From CAYJBH01 sp964369965 (GTDB taxonomy: Bacteria > Bacillota > Clostridia > Oscillospirales > Ruminococcaceae), in NCBI GenBank assembly GCA_964369965.1, contig CAYJGF010000003.1:62001-126000 (forward strand): 64,000 nucleotides of DNA, written 5' to 3'. Of the stretch, positions 17,556 to 26,510 are shown piece after piece (the stretch's first letter is position 1; every line of letters begins with the position of its first letter). A program made the position numbers and the translations under genes. Under the pieces are notes generated by a model that saw nothing but the letters and a program-made list of their open reading frames with translations, was not told the origin of the DNA and did not search any database.

Positions 17556-18710
17556 CTAATTTTTTATAAAATTAGCTACGATTTCGTAATCGACGGTTAT
17601 TAATATTGTGTCTTTTTGTTGTTCTGAGGTGATTTTTTTAGATAAAACGACAGGATAGGAATAATCGTTCGACAGTTGAGCCGCGATATCCTGTTGTGCG
17701 TTGAGCGATGCCTGCTCGGGGGAAAGGGTTATTTCCTGCAAAGTACTTTCGTACAGCTCTGTTTTTTCTATCGTTAACGGCAGTTTAAACCCCAAAAAAG
17801 TAACCGGTTTCACGGTGGTGTTGCGCTGATGTGAGGGGTCATACTCTGCATTGAGATAAAAAGGGATGCGAAAGGATAAAAACGAAAAAGAATATAACGT
17901 TTTAGACTCGCCTGTGAGCACTCGAACCTCCTGATTTAAAGGCTCCGCCCGGGTGTAGCTGACATCGGTATAGGCGGTGACGGTGGCATACACCTCTGAT
18001 GGCACGGGGACATTGTCACGGTTGAGTTTTATGTTGTCCACCAATTTCTCCCCTTTTGAGACCGACTGGTTGATCTTAACCATCGCATATCCCTCATACA
18101 CCTCTATGCTTTGCACTATGCCGTCAAATGCCGCATATAGCGGCTCACTGCCGCTTCCTATATTTATGTAGTCGTTCGGCAGGGTCGCCTCCACATTTAG
18201 TCGTCCGTCGGAAAAGTTGAGTTTGAGATAGGCGAAGTGGTCGCTTTTCATCAGTATCCGTTGCTCCGCAAGTCGTAGATGCTCACTGTCTGCAATAGCA
18301 CCGGGATAAATCCCCTCGGTGTAGAGCATGGATTTTATTAAATTTGCATCCTCGCCGGATAGTGCGCCGGTGTCAATCCTCCAGACAAGCCCCGATAACA
18401 GATACATTGTTATAAAAAACAAAATTATTGCTATCGCAAGGCTTCGACGACGGTATATTCTTTTAAAAAGAAAAAAGGGACCGGATTTGCGCACAAGATA
18501 TACTCGACTGCCGGTGCCCTTGCGCAAAGCAGGTAGCGATTTATAGCTGCGCGCCGATATTGTAAACACCAATCCATATGGTATGGCGTGCACCTCTTTG
18601 GGTGTTATTCCGGATGCCATGAGCCGACACAGGAGCAGTTCGGTATTGCCGCCCTCGGCACAAACAACGACGGTGTGCGCTAAAAATCCGATAAGATTTT
18701 TACCGAACAT
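17556..18710 (-). CDS. yqfD: Sporulation protein YqfD
   Basis: This 384-residue protein has an N-terminal cytoplasmic domain, one membrane helix (~92-113, IAIILFFITMYLLSGLVW) and a large extracytoplasmic C-terminal domain. That layout and the length match YqfD, a mother-cell sporulation protein of unclear biochemistry. It lies one base downstream of yqfC, its usual partner. Between its stop and phoH is an ~85-bp A/T-rich gap with a long loose inverted repeat, the only sizeable gap in this operon. Confidence 0.9.
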   Translation of the reverse strand: MFGKNLIGFLAHTVVVCAEGGNTELLLCRLMASGITPKEVHAIPYGLVFTISARSYKSLPALRKGTGSRVYLVRKSGPFFLFKRIYRRRSLAIAIILFFITMYLLSGLVWRIDTGALSGEDANLIKSMLYTEGIYPGAIADSEHLRLAEQRILMKSDHFAYLKLNFSDGRLNVEATLPNDYINIGSGSEPLYAAFDGIVQSIEVYEGYAMVKINQSVSKGEKLVDNIKLNRDNVPVPSEVYATVTAYTDVSYTRAEPLNQEVRVLTGESKTLYSFSFLSFRIPFYLNAEYDPSHQRNTTVKPVTFLGFKLPLTIEKTELYESTLQEITLSPEQASLNAQQDIAAQLSNDYSYPVVLSKKITSEQQKDTILITVDYEIVANFIKN

Positions 18711-18711
18711 A

Positions 18712-18993
18712 TTAATTATCCCCCTTGTCTATACGTATGCTATTTACCTTGCCGCAAAGACGCGCATTGTGCCGTGAGAGGTTTTGCAGGCTCAACCCCT
18801 CCCCTACAAATGTCAACGTCATGCGACCTTGTGCTATCACGAGCAACATGTCGGTAAATGAGATTATCTTGTCACAATCCGCAATATTAACTCTACCTCG
18901 GGTATCGATTGTAATAAAATTTTGTGATATGGGTGAATAGTAGCGCGGCAGTTTATCGTCTATTTTTTTGATTAAGTTTTTAAATAACCTCAT
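18712..18993 (-). CDS. yqfC: Sporulation protein YqfC (YabP family)
   Basis: This small (93-residue) protein carries the YabP/YqfC fold pattern (ITIDTRGRVNIADCDKII...GRMTLTFVGEGLSLQNLS). Members are made during sporulation in the mother cell and lie directly upstream of yqfD. The second ATG (18993) is chosen because it is 7 bases from GGGG; the first ATG (18999) abuts that site. It opens the nine-gene minus-strand operon ending with the HD-GYP gene. No consensus SigA promoter is seen in the 70 bp shared with the divergent YlbJ-like gene. Confidence 0.88.
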   Translation of the reverse strand: MRLFKNLIKKIDDKLPRYYSPISQNFITIDTRGRVNIADCDKIISFTDMLLVIAQGRMTLTFVGEGLSLQNLSRHNARLCGKVNSIRIDKGDN

Positions 18994-19067
18994 GCACATT
19001 CCCCTCTTTCGGTATCTATCTTAGGTTAAAATCATATATATAATTATAGAAAAATGGTGGTGATAAT

Positions 19068-20120
19068 ATGCTAAATATCAAGACTTTGCCGGAAACTTTG
19101 GGTTTATCGCTTGGATTTTTAATGCTGTTGTTGATGCTGTCCCGCCCCGATAATGTGGCACAGTCTTTCGGTGAGACGCTTCACTATCTTACCGATTCGG
19201 TTCTGCCGGCCATATTCCCCTTTATGGTCATGTCCTCCTTTTTAACGTTTGGAACGACTGCAAGGGTGCTCGGGCTTGTCTTTGTCCCTTTTACAAGATA
19301 CATACTCAAAATCGCGGACAAAAGGGCAGGTGTGGTGGTGTTTTTATCACTTGCCGGTGGGTTTGTTGCCGGTGCGAGCGCTGCCGCAAGGCTTATAAAG
19401 CAGGAAGTTTTGTCAAGGGAGGAGTGCAGAAGGTTGCTCCCTATGATTTTTATACCCAGTCTCCCCTTTTCGATACTTGTTGCCGGCGGGGTGTTTTTCA
19501 ACAGCTATGAAATCGGTCTAATGCTCGCAAGCGCTAACATTCTGGCAGCACTAATCACCGCCTCATTGATGTCGATAGGTGCAAAGGCAGAAAAAAGACG
19601 AACAAATTTTATTTATGAAAAGGTATCACTTTCGCATCACCTTGTCGAGGCGGTGAAAAATTCAAGCCTTAACACGCTGTATATTTCAGGCTTTATCCTT
19701 TTTTTCGGCACCTTGACAGGGGTTGTCGCGCCGGTTTTGCCGGATACGCCGGCGTCGTTGTTCGCGATGGTATTTGAATTTTCGACCGCCCTGCCTGCCG
19801 CTTCACAGGGTGGAATATATGCTGTCGGTCTGACACTTGCGCTCCTCGGCATATCATCTTTTTGTCAGGTATATATCATTCTGGACGGGAATGTAAAGTT
19901 TGCATCTTTTATAATCGGCAGAATTTTGTGTGCATTTTTCAGTTTAATGCTATTATTTATCGCCACAAAGTTATTTTTGAGTGTCACCCCTGCTATACTA
20001 CCGACAGAAAATTTGTATATTCTACCATATCAGTATAGTTTCGAGCTATCAGTTATAGCGTTTATGATAATTATTATCAGTTTCAAGGATTTTGTGTTAA
20101 AAAAAGGTTTACAACAATAA
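19068..20120 (+). CDS. YlbJ-like sporulation/nucleoside-recognition (Gate) domain membrane protein
   Basis: This 350-residue protein has ~8-9 membrane segments. It shows a repeated pattern like that of YlbJ and the SpmA/SpmB Gate-domain proteins (ILPAIFPFMVMSSFL-type segment; GGFVAGASAAARLIKQEVLS; FIPSLPFSILVAGGVFF). YlbJ is needed for normal spore heat resistance in Bacillus. Divergence from yqfC supports a sporulation role. The family assignment is from pattern and context, and the level of divergence leaves doubt. GGTGG precedes the ATG. Confidence 0.65.
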   Translation: MLNIKTLPETLGLSLGFLMLLLMLSRPDNVAQSFGETLHYLTDSVLPAIFPFMVMSSFLTFGTTARVLGLVFVPFTRYILKIADKRAGVVVFLSLAGGFVAGASAAARLIKQEVLSREECRRLLPMIFIPSLPFSILVAGGVFFNSYEIGLMLASANILAALITASLMSIGAKAEKRRTNFIYEKVSLSHHLVEAVKNSSLNTLYISGFILFFGTLTGVVAPVLPDTPASLFAMVFEFSTALPAASQGGIYAVGLTLALLGISSFCQVYIILDGNVKFASFIIGRILCAFFSLMLLFIATKLFLSVTPAILPTENLYILPYQYSFELSVIAFMIIIISFKDFVLKKGLQQ

Positions 20121-20178
20121 AAAAGTGTTATATTATATTAGTAGGTAAACATACTGACGGGATTGTAGAATATTCTTT

Positions 20179-20406
20179 ATGGCGAGATATAAAAAGTCAA
20201 AATTATTTGGTGCGAAGATTGAGCCGGCTTGTTGTTATTGCGAGCTTGGCAACTTTTCACATGATAATCGGCGTATTATGTGCCAAAAAAGAGGTTTCAC
20301 ATCACCGTTTTTCAGCTGCAAAAAATTTGTCTACGCTCCGCTAAAACGGGTGCCGAGAAAACAGCCGCGGCTGGGTGATTTTACCTATGAGGATTTTAGG
20401 ATTTAA
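20179..20406 (+). CDS. Small Cys-rich protein of unknown function
   Basis: This 75-residue basic protein has five cysteines (ACCYCELG, RRIMCQKRG, FSCKK) arranged so that a zinc or iron-sulfur site is possible. The C-terminus is acidic (GDFTYEDFRI). It lies 9 bases before the cysteine desulfurase gene in the same direction, followed by the scaffold and mnmA, so a link with sulfur or Fe-S handling is plausible. I do not recognise it as a characterised family. The ribosome site is weak. Confidence 0.7.
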   Translation: MARYKKSKLFGAKIEPACCYCELGNFSHDNRRIMCQKRGFTSPFFSCKKFVYAPLKRVPRKQPRLGDFTYEDFRI

Positions 20407-20415
20407 AGGAATACA

Positions 20416-21570
20416 ATGATCTATCTTGACAACGCGGCGACGACTCCGCTTAAAAAAGAGGTTCTGGCGGACATGCTCCCCTATCTCGAGTCGTTTTATT
20501 ATAATCCCTCCAGCGTCTACTCCGCCGCTCAAAACGTTAAAAAAGAGGTGGAGACGGCGCGTGAGGAGGTAGCAAAGATTATCGGTGTCGCATCCCGTGA
20601 GCTGTACTTCACCTCCGGCGGTACCGAGGCGATAAACTGGGCACTCAAGGGTGGTGCACGCTCCATGAAAAGGCGCGGCAGGAACGGCATAATAATAAGT
20701 GCTATCGAACATCATGCGGTCATGCACTGTGCCGAGGCTCTTAAAAGGGAGGGGTTTGAGCTGAAAATCCTCCCGGTCAACACCAAAGGGCAGGTTGAAT
20801 GTGAGACGCTAAGTAACGCTATAGATAAAAATACCGGTCTTTGCAGTATCATGCTCGCCAACAACGAGATGGGGACGATACAGGATATCAAGTCGCTGTG
20901 TGCCATCACAAAACCGCACGAGATAATATTTCACACCGATGCGGTGCAGGCGGTGGGTAGCATACCGGTCGATGCCGCATCGCTCGGGGTGGATATGCTC
21001 AACCTTTCGGCGCATAAATTCGGCGGTCCGAAAGGCATTGGGGCACTTTATATTCGAAAAGGGTTGTCGGTGGAGTCGCTTATCGACGGCGGTGGGCAGG
21101 AGAAAAGCCGACGCGCCGGCACCGAAAATGTAGCCGGTATAATCGGTCTTGCCTCGGCATTAAAGCTTGCACACTCCGATATGGGTGAGCGAGCAAAACT
21201 TATATCATCACTTCGTGACAAATTTCAACAGGAACTGTGTGAGATAAAAAAGGTGCGCATCAACGGCGATGAACAAAATCGCCTGCCCGGTATATTGAGC
21301 ATATCCTTTGAGGGTATTGAGGGTGAGGGCATACTGCTGTTTTTGGATATGCAGGGCATCGCGGCATCCTCCGGCTCGGCTTGTGCCTCCGGCTCGCTCG
21401 ACCCGAGTCATGTTATGCTCGCGATGGGTCACTCCCACGGCACGGCACAGGGGACGATAAGATTCTCTCTATCCGCCGAGAACACCGAGGAGGAGATTTT
21501 AAAGGTCGCACAGGAGACGAAAAGTATTGTGGCGCGTCTGCGCACCATGTCCCCTGTTTGGAAAGATTAA
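20416..21570 (+). CDS. Cysteine desulfurase (NifS/IscS type)
   Basis: This PLP enzyme takes sulfur from cysteine and passes it as persulfide to the scaffold and to MnmA. This 384-residue protein has the opening MIYLDNAATTPL, the PLP lysine in SAHKFGGPKG and the catalytic cysteine in SSGSACASGS. Next to it are an IscU-type scaffold and mnmA, so it likely serves both Fe-S assembly and tRNA thiolation. AAAGGA lies before the ATG. Confidence 0.96.
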   Translation: MIYLDNAATTPLKKEVLADMLPYLESFYYNPSSVYSAAQNVKKEVETAREEVAKIIGVASRELYFTSGGTEAINWALKGGARSMKRRGRNGIIISAIEHHAVMHCAEALKREGFELKILPVNTKGQVECETLSNAIDKNTGLCSIMLANNEMGTIQDIKSLCAITKPHEIIFHTDAVQAVGSIPVDAASLGVDMLNLSAHKFGGPKGIGALYIRKGLSVESLIDGGGQEKSRRAGTENVAGIIGLASALKLAHSDMGERAKLISSLRDKFQQELCEIKKVRINGDEQNRLPGILSISFEGIEGEGILLFLDMQGIAASSGSACASGSLDPSHVMLAMGHSHGTAQGTIRFSLSAENTEEEILKVAQETKSIVARLRTMSPVWKD

Positions 21571-21594
21571 TTGTAGTTTGAAAGGAAAAACCAA

Positions 21595-22017
21595 ATGTAC
21601 AGCGAAAAGGTAATGGACCACTTCACCAACCCGAGGAATGTGGGCGAGGTGGAGAATGCAAATGCCGTTGGCACGGTCGGCAATGAAAAGTGCGGCGATA
21701 TAATGCAAATATCTATGAAGATTGAGGGCGGCAAGGTCGAGGATATTAAGTTTAAAACTTTCGGTTGCGGTGCCGCCGTCGCGACCAGCTCGATGGCGAC
21801 GGAGCTTATAAAAGGCAAAACGTTGGAGGAGGCAGGGAGGCTGACCAACAAAGCGGTCATGGAGGCGCTGGACGGTCTCCCCCCCAATAAGGTGCATTGC
21901 AGTCTGCTCGCCGAGGAGGCGGTCAAGGATGCCCTCGGCAACTATTACATCTCAAAAGGCATCGACCCGACGCCGATACTCGGGGACTATAAAAAGGGTG
22001 ATCATGACCACCACTGA
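21595..22017 (+). CDS. Iron-sulfur scaffold protein IscU/NifU-like
   Basis: This 140-residue protein has the three cluster-binding cysteines of IscU/NifU N-domain scaffolds: KCGD, GCGAA and HCSLL. It builds [2Fe-2S]/[4Fe-4S] clusters with sulfur from the adjacent desulfurase. The C-terminus ends in a His-rich DHDHH. Its end overlaps the mnmA start by 14 bases, so translation is coupled. Confidence 0.95.
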   Translation: MYSEKVMDHFTNPRNVGEVENANAVGTVGNEKCGDIMQISMKIEGGKVEDIKFKTFGCGAAVATSSMATELIKGKTLEEAGRLTNKAVMEALDGLPPNKVHCSLLAEEAVKDALGNYYISKGIDPTPILGDYKKGDHDHH

Positions 22018-23038
22018 TACTGTTCTCGTCGGGCTGTCAGGTGGCGTCGACTCCTCCGCCTCGGTGCTGATTTTGAAAGAGCGTGGATATAAAGTCACCA
22101 CCGCCTCGATAATCTTTTCCGACCGACATTTATCGGAGGCCCGGCGCGCGCGAACCCTCGCAGGGGAGCTTGGCACCGAGCACCACGTCCTCGACATGCG
22201 CGGCGAATTTGAAAGCAGGGTTCTTGCTGACTTTTGTGAGTCTTATCAAAACGGCAACACACCGAACCCCTGTATTATCTGCAATCCGAGTGTTAAGTTA
22301 AAAGCCTTAACATCACTTGCAAACGACCTAAACATCGAAAAAATAGCGACGGGACACTACGCAAAAATTGTCGAAACACGTAAGGGCGTTATACTTTGCA
22401 GCGCCGACAACATAAAAAAAGATCAGAGCTATATGCTCTACCGTGTACCGCAAAAAATACTCTCTCGACTACTCTTGCCGCTGTCGGGTTACATAAAAAA
22501 TGACGTGCGTGAGCTGGCATTTTCACAAAATTTATCCTCCGCAAATCGCCCCGACTCGCAGGAACTGTGTTTTTGCGACAATTATACCGAGTTTTTAGCC
22601 ACGCGCAATATTACCGCTAAAAAGGGTGATTTTATACTTCCAAACGGCAAAAGGCACCCTCACCTCGGCAGTTATCACTATACCGTCGGTCAGCGAAAAG
22701 GTCTCGGCATCTCCTACGCCCATCCTCTTTATGTCAAGAGTATTGAGCCGAGTGGTGACATTATCCTCGCGGATAAAGTGGAGGTAATGCATAAAACCGT
22801 CGTCATAAAAGCTCCTTTTATAAATCCTATTTTTGAGGGTTTATCGGATAGGATAATGACCGCAAAAATTCGCAGTACCGCACCTTTAGCCCCCTGTCGT
22901 GTGGTGGGTAAAGGCGAGGATACAATCACGCTTGAATTTTCAACACCGGTTTTTGCGCCGGCAAAAGGTCAATCATTGGTGCTATACTCCGAGTACGACG
23001 GATACAACGCAGTAGTCGGTGGTGGAATAATAATATAA
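22004..23038 (+). CDS. mnmA: tRNA 2-thiouridine synthase MnmA
   Basis: MnmA adenylates and thiolates U34 of tRNA-Lys, -Glu and -Gln. This 344-residue enzyme has the PP-loop SGGVDSS near the N-terminus, the first catalytic cysteine region NPCIICNPSVK, the second cysteine in ELCFCDN and the GHY motif. It is slightly shorter than the common ~360. The start at 22004 (AAAAAGGG upstream) overlaps the scaffold gene. It forms an operon with cysteine desulfurase and scaffold, the common Clostridial arrangement. Confidence 0.93.
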   Translation: MTTTDTVLVGLSGGVDSSASVLILKERGYKVTTASIIFSDRHLSEARRARTLAGELGTEHHVLDMRGEFESRVLADFCESYQNGNTPNPCIICNPSVKLKALTSLANDLNIEKIATGHYAKIVETRKGVILCSADNIKKDQSYMLYRVPQKILSRLLLPLSGYIKNDVRELAFSQNLSSANRPDSQELCFCDNYTEFLATRNITAKKGDFILPNGKRHPHLGSYHYTVGQRKGLGISYAHPLYVKSIEPSGDIILADKVEVMHKTVVIKAPFINPIFEGLSDRIMTAKIRSTAPLAPCRVVGKGEDTITLEFSTPVFAPAKGQSLVLYSEYDGYNAVVGGGIII

Positions 23039-23050
23039 TAAAGGGATAAA

Positions 23051-23680
23051 ATGATGAACACTATTTTAGAACAGCTCTCGAACATCGGTATCATACCGGT
23101 CATCGCAATCAACGATAAGGAGGATGCAGTCCCCCTTGCAAAGGCGTTGGAGCTCGGCGGTATTCCGGCGGCGGAGGTCACCTTTCGCACCGACGCTGCC
23201 GAGGAGTCGATAAGACTTATAGCACAAAACTGCCCGAATGTCATAGTCGGTGCCGGCACCATACTCAACATCGAACAGTGTGAGCGCGCCATCGCCGCCG
23301 GTGCTAAATTTATCGTCAGCCCGGGTTATAGCGATGATGTGGTTAATTTTTGTATATCAAAGGGTATTCCGATTGTGCCGGGCTGTGTTAATCCATCGGA
23401 AATGACCAAGGCGGTCAATGCCGGACTGGACCTTGTTAAGTTCTTCCCTGCCGGCGTGTCGGGCGGTCTTGAATATATTAAAAATGTCGCGCCGGTCTTC
23501 CCTAAACTTAAATTTATGCCGACCGGCGGTGTCAATCCTGCCAACGTCAAGGAGTATCTTTCGTATGAAAAGATTGCCTGTTGCGGCGGCACATGGATGG
23601 TGAAGTCCGATTTGATTTCAGATAAAAAGTTCGATGAGATCACAAAACTTTGCAAAGAGGCGGTGGAGCTTACAAAATAG
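23051..23680 (+). CDS. eda: 2-keto-3-deoxy-6-phosphogluconate aldolase
   Basis: This 209-residue class I aldolase splits KDPG (or a related keto-acid phosphate) to pyruvate and glyceraldehyde-3-phosphate. The motifs AEVTFRT (with the catalytic Glu), GAGTI, the Schiff-base lysine in LVKFFPAG and PTGGV are intact. It belongs to the Entner-Doudoroff or hexuronate pathway; no edd or uronate genes are in the window. It follows mnmA by 12 bases but is functionally unrelated. It converges with the next gene with only 3 bases between stops. Confidence 0.93.
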   Translation: MMNTILEQLSNIGIIPVIAINDKEDAVPLAKALELGGIPAAEVTFRTDAAEESIRLIAQNCPNVIVGAGTILNIEQCERAIAAGAKFIVSPGYSDDVVNFCISKGIPIVPGCVNPSEMTKAVNAGLDLVKFFPAGVSGGLEYIKNVAPVFPKLKFMPTGGVNPANVKEYLSYEKIACCGGTWMVKSDLISDKKFDEITKLCKEAVELTK

Positions 23681-23683
23681 CCT

Positions 23684-24778
23684 TTATTTGCCTTTTTCCG
23701 CTTTCGGTGGTCTTGTCGGTTTTTCCTTTTTCTCTTTTACAGCTTTTGGCTCTTTTTTCGGGCGCTCACTCTTGGGTGGGCGCTTTTTCTTGCCTTTTTT
23801 ATCGTCGGTGTCTCCCTCACCCTGCTCACCCTCGGTGTCCGGTTTGCCCTTGTCGTGTGCCGAGACGGTCTTGGTTATGACGGCGGTGTCGGTCTCCTTC
23901 AAAAGGGTATGTGCCGGCCAGAATGGATAGATAATCGGGGTGGTGCGGTGATATTTATCATAATCTTTGTTTTGCTTTAAAAATGCTCGACGGGTTTTTT
24001 CGTGGTCTGCCGCCTGTTTTTTCATTATTTGACCTATCATGAGGTAGCCTATAAGTGCAAAAAACCACTGACCGATGCCGATATAAAAGATAAGTCCGCT
24101 TAGGAAAACCCCTGTCCAAAATATCAGCTCATAGTATTGCACCGGACTTTGAGAGCGTTTAAACCTCCCGTCCGAAATATAACCCCGACGCTTCTCCTCC
24201 TCCTTATCCTTGTCAACACGCTCCTTTACCTGACGGCTACAGGCGAGCAACGACAGGGTTGCATATATCATGAAAAAGCAACCTATCAATATTGTGATAA
24301 GATTCGGCATGGTTTCAAACTGCTCAAATGCCTGAAAAATATAAAATAGCGGCAGGACACTCAGCGTTATGCCGAGTGAATCAAAAAAAATAATGACAAT
24401 CTGTGCCACAATGGGCGGCGGTGCGGAGTCAACATTGTGCATCTTAGTCTCGGATTTAAAGTCGTACATCTTATATTCCAGACCACGCACCATCTGGCGC
24501 ACGGCTATGAAAATAAAGTATATAACGGGCATCACAAAGACAAAAATATTCCCCACACCGATAAAACGAAGAATAAAAAACAATGCCACAACACCACTGC
24601 TGAGAAGATAGGGCAAGAGTGAGCGACCTTTAAAGTCGATAACCCTCGTGAGAAAAGTCGCGAAAACAAGGATAAATAACAACAAAAGCTCCGGCGCAAG
24701 GGCGGAGGATAGTGAGACAAATATCCCATTGATATCCCAGTTTAATGGATTTATGTAGTATAAAATTTCGTTGAACAT
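23684..24778 (-). CDS. Unknown polytopic membrane protein with Lys/Pro-rich cytoplasmic tail
   Basis: This 364-residue protein has about six membrane segments between residues 25 and 260. A charged loop in the middle (ERVDKDKEEEKRRG) and a long C-terminal tail (~300-364) rich in Lys, Pro and Glu (KKGKKKRPPKSERPKK) stand out. I recognise no family. The tail looks disordered and could bind nucleic acid, ribosomes or acidic polymers. It is the last gene of the long minus-strand run, 21 bases after the SDR gene. Confidence 0.75.
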   Translation of the reverse strand: MFNEILYYINPLNWDINGIFVSLSSALAPELLLLFILVFATFLTRVIDFKGRSLLPYLLSSGVVALFFILRFIGVGNIFVFVMPVIYFIFIAVRQMVRGLEYKMYDFKSETKMHNVDSAPPPIVAQIVIIFFDSLGITLSVLPLFYIFQAFEQFETMPNLITILIGCFFMIYATLSLLACSRQVKERVDKDKEEEKRRGYISDGRFKRSQSPVQYYELIFWTGVFLSGLIFYIGIGQWFFALIGYLMIGQIMKKQAADHEKTRRAFLKQNKDYDKYHRTTPIIYPFWPAHTLLKETDTAVITKTVSAHDKGKPDTEGEQGEGDTDDKKGKKKRPPKSERPKKEPKAVKEKKEKPTRPPKAEKGK

Positions 24779-24799
24779 GCCACCGGTCCTTTCATGTGC

Positions 24800-25513
24800 T
24801 TAAAAGTTTGTTCCGCCATCCTGACGAATAATCTCCCCTGTTATGTATTCCGATACTCCGCTACAGAGAAAGTGGGCGAGGCTCGCCACCTCAAATGGGG
24901 TGCAAAGCCGTCGTTGCGGTGTGTATTTTAACAACTCCTTTTTGTCGTGCATCTCATTCATCGGGGTGTCGACAATGCCGGGGGCGATTGCATTGACCGT
25001 GACACCGCTCGGTGCAAGCTCGGATGAAAGGGCGCGAACAAGGCTGTCTATCGCCCCTTTGGAGGCGCTGTAGTGTGTCTCACACGCGCCCCCCTCCTGT
25101 GCAAACACGGAGGAGATTGCCACCATTCGACCGTATTTTTTTGACACTAAATGCGGCACACATTCCCGAAAAAGATAAAAAGTCCCGAAAAAATTGACAT
25201 CAAAAACTCTGTGCAACTCCTCGTCGGTTATATCCTGAATTTGATGTTGTGCCGTCACCCCTGCCGATGAAATGACCGCGTTAAAACCGCCAAACTCATC
25301 AAGGCAGTGGGCGACAAACCTTTTTATATCGCCACTTTTTGCGCAGTCTATCTTGATAGCGCGTGCATTATCGTACTGCCGACAAAGCTCGTTTGCCGAC
25401 GACTCACCGGTATGGTAGCTAAAACATACATTCCAACCTTTTTGCAAAAAAAGCTCTGCAATGGCTTTACCGATACCGGAGCTGCCGCCGCTCAACAATA
25501 GGGTCTTGTTCAA
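24800..25513 (-). CDS. Short-chain dehydrogenase/reductase (FabG-like)
   Basis: This 237-residue Rossmann-fold oxidoreductase has the cofactor motif GGSSGIGKA, the NAG-like SSAG, a catalytic Ser and the YSASKG Tyr-Lys pair. It resembles 3-oxoacyl-ACP reductase, but there is no other fatty-acid gene nearby, so the substrate is open. The ATG overlaps the tadA stop (ATGA). Confidence 0.88.
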   Translation of the reverse strand: MNKTLLLSGGSSGIGKAIAELFLQKGWNVCFSYHTGESSANELCRQYDNARAIKIDCAKSGDIKRFVAHCLDEFGGFNAVISSAGVTAQHQIQDITDEELHRVFDVNFFGTFYLFRECVPHLVSKKYGRMVAISSVFAQEGGACETHYSASKGAIDSLVRALSSELAPSGVTVNAIAPGIVDTPMNEMHDKKELLKYTPQRRLCTPFEVASLAHFLCSGVSEYITGEIIRQDGGTNF

Positions 25514-25986
25514 TCTTTTTTGCCCTTTCTCTTCCTTTGGCGTAAATTCCTAAAAAAGTCGCTCAATATATTGCCGCATTGCTCCTGCATGACACCGCCC
25601 CACAGCTGTGGTCGATGGTTGAAAGGAAGAGCAAAAAGGTCTACGACCGAGCCGCAGGCACCTGCCTTGGGATCGTATGCCCCAAACACCACCGTTTTTA
25701 TCCTTGCGTTGATTATTGCACCGGCGCACATGGGGCAGGGCTCCAACGTGACGTATAAATCGCAGTCCGACAGCCGCCATCGACCCAGTTTTTTGCAGGC
25801 TTTTTTTATCGCGATAAGCTCCGCGTGCGCGACGGCGTCGTTTTTCCCCTCACGGCGGTTATAGCCCTTTGCGACTATTTTTTTATCGCAGACTATCACC
25901 GCGCCGACCGGCACCTCCCCCTTTTTCATAGCTTTTTTGGCGAGGCACAGCGCTTTTTCCATATAATAATTATCTGATTTTGGCAA
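25510..25986 (-). CDS. tadA: tRNA-specific adenosine deaminase TadA
   Basis: TadA converts A34 to inosine in tRNA-Arg(ACG). This 158-residue zinc deaminase has HAELIAI and the PCPMC zinc motif, with a basic tail. The start is taken as TTG at 25986 because GGGGAGG lies exactly five bases upstream; the first ATG (25962) is ~29 bases from that site. The start lies inside the CPBP protease gene (61-base overlap). Confidence 0.93.
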   Translation of the reverse strand: MPKSDNYYMEKALCLAKKAMKKGEVPVGAVIVCDKKIVAKGYNRREGKNDAVAHAELIAIKKACKKLGRWRLSDCDLYVTLEPCPMCAGAIINARIKTVVFGAYDPKAGACGSVVDLFALPFNHRPQLWGGVMQEQCGNILSDFFRNLRQRKRKGKKD

Positions 25987-26510
25987 TTTTTCCTCCCCGA
26001 AACTGCGGCGATGAGTGATAAGAGCACAAATGTTGCATGTAGCACAAGGCTAAACACAAACGCTGAATTCCCGTCTAAATAATAGGATAAAAGGTAGAGT
26101 ATAAAAGCAAAGCAGTTGTTAAAGAGGTGCAAAATTATCACAAATTTCAGGTTTTTGAACAGCCACATTGCAACAGACAGGGCGAGTGAGAGGATAAAGA
26201 CCGACAACACCCCCTGCATATGAAGTGAGGCGAAGATAAGTGAGGTGATGATTATCGCGCGCACCGCGCCGAACCTCATCAAAAACCGCTGGATTAGTCC
26301 GCGGAACAACACCTCTTCAAGCACAGCCGGTATAATGCAGACCGATACAAATAAAAACACGACCGAAAGGTTGGTGTTCACCCCCACATCGGCACTCGGC
26401 TCGATGTCGAAGATAATGTTAACAGCGAGGTTTAAAAGGTTGGCAAGCGGTACAAGACCACAAAAAAGACCGGTGTAATACAGCAAAACATGTCGGTTTT
26501 CATCCCTCAT
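25926..26510 (-). CDS. CPBP-family intramembrane metalloprotease
   Basis: This ~194-residue membrane protein carries the CPBP (Abi/CAAX-like) signature: EEVLFRG (motif 1) on one helix, then SLIFASLHMQG and HLFNN with the metal-binding His and Asn. Members cleave membrane substrates or confer self-immunity to peptides; the target here is unknown. The start at 26510 has GAGGG eight bases upstream and overlaps the sugar-transferase stop; a GTG at 26531 is possible but poorly placed. Confidence 0.82.
   Translation of the reverse strand: MRDENRHVLLYYTGLFCGLVPLANLLNLAVNIIFDIEPSADVGVNTNLSVVFLFVSVCIIPAVLEEVLFRGLIQRFLMRFGAVRAIIITSLIFASLHMQGVLSVFILSLALSVAMWLFKNLKFVIILHLFNNCFAFILYLLSYYLDGNSAFVFSLVLHATFVLLSLIAAVSGRKNCQNQIIIIWKKRCASPKKL

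Noticed and set aside
18994..19067. SigE-type promoters for yqfC and the YlbJ-like gene
   Set aside because: A GGTATCT-N15-CATATATA arrangement on the plus strand is vaguely SigE-like, but matches are too weak in such A/T-rich sequence to list.
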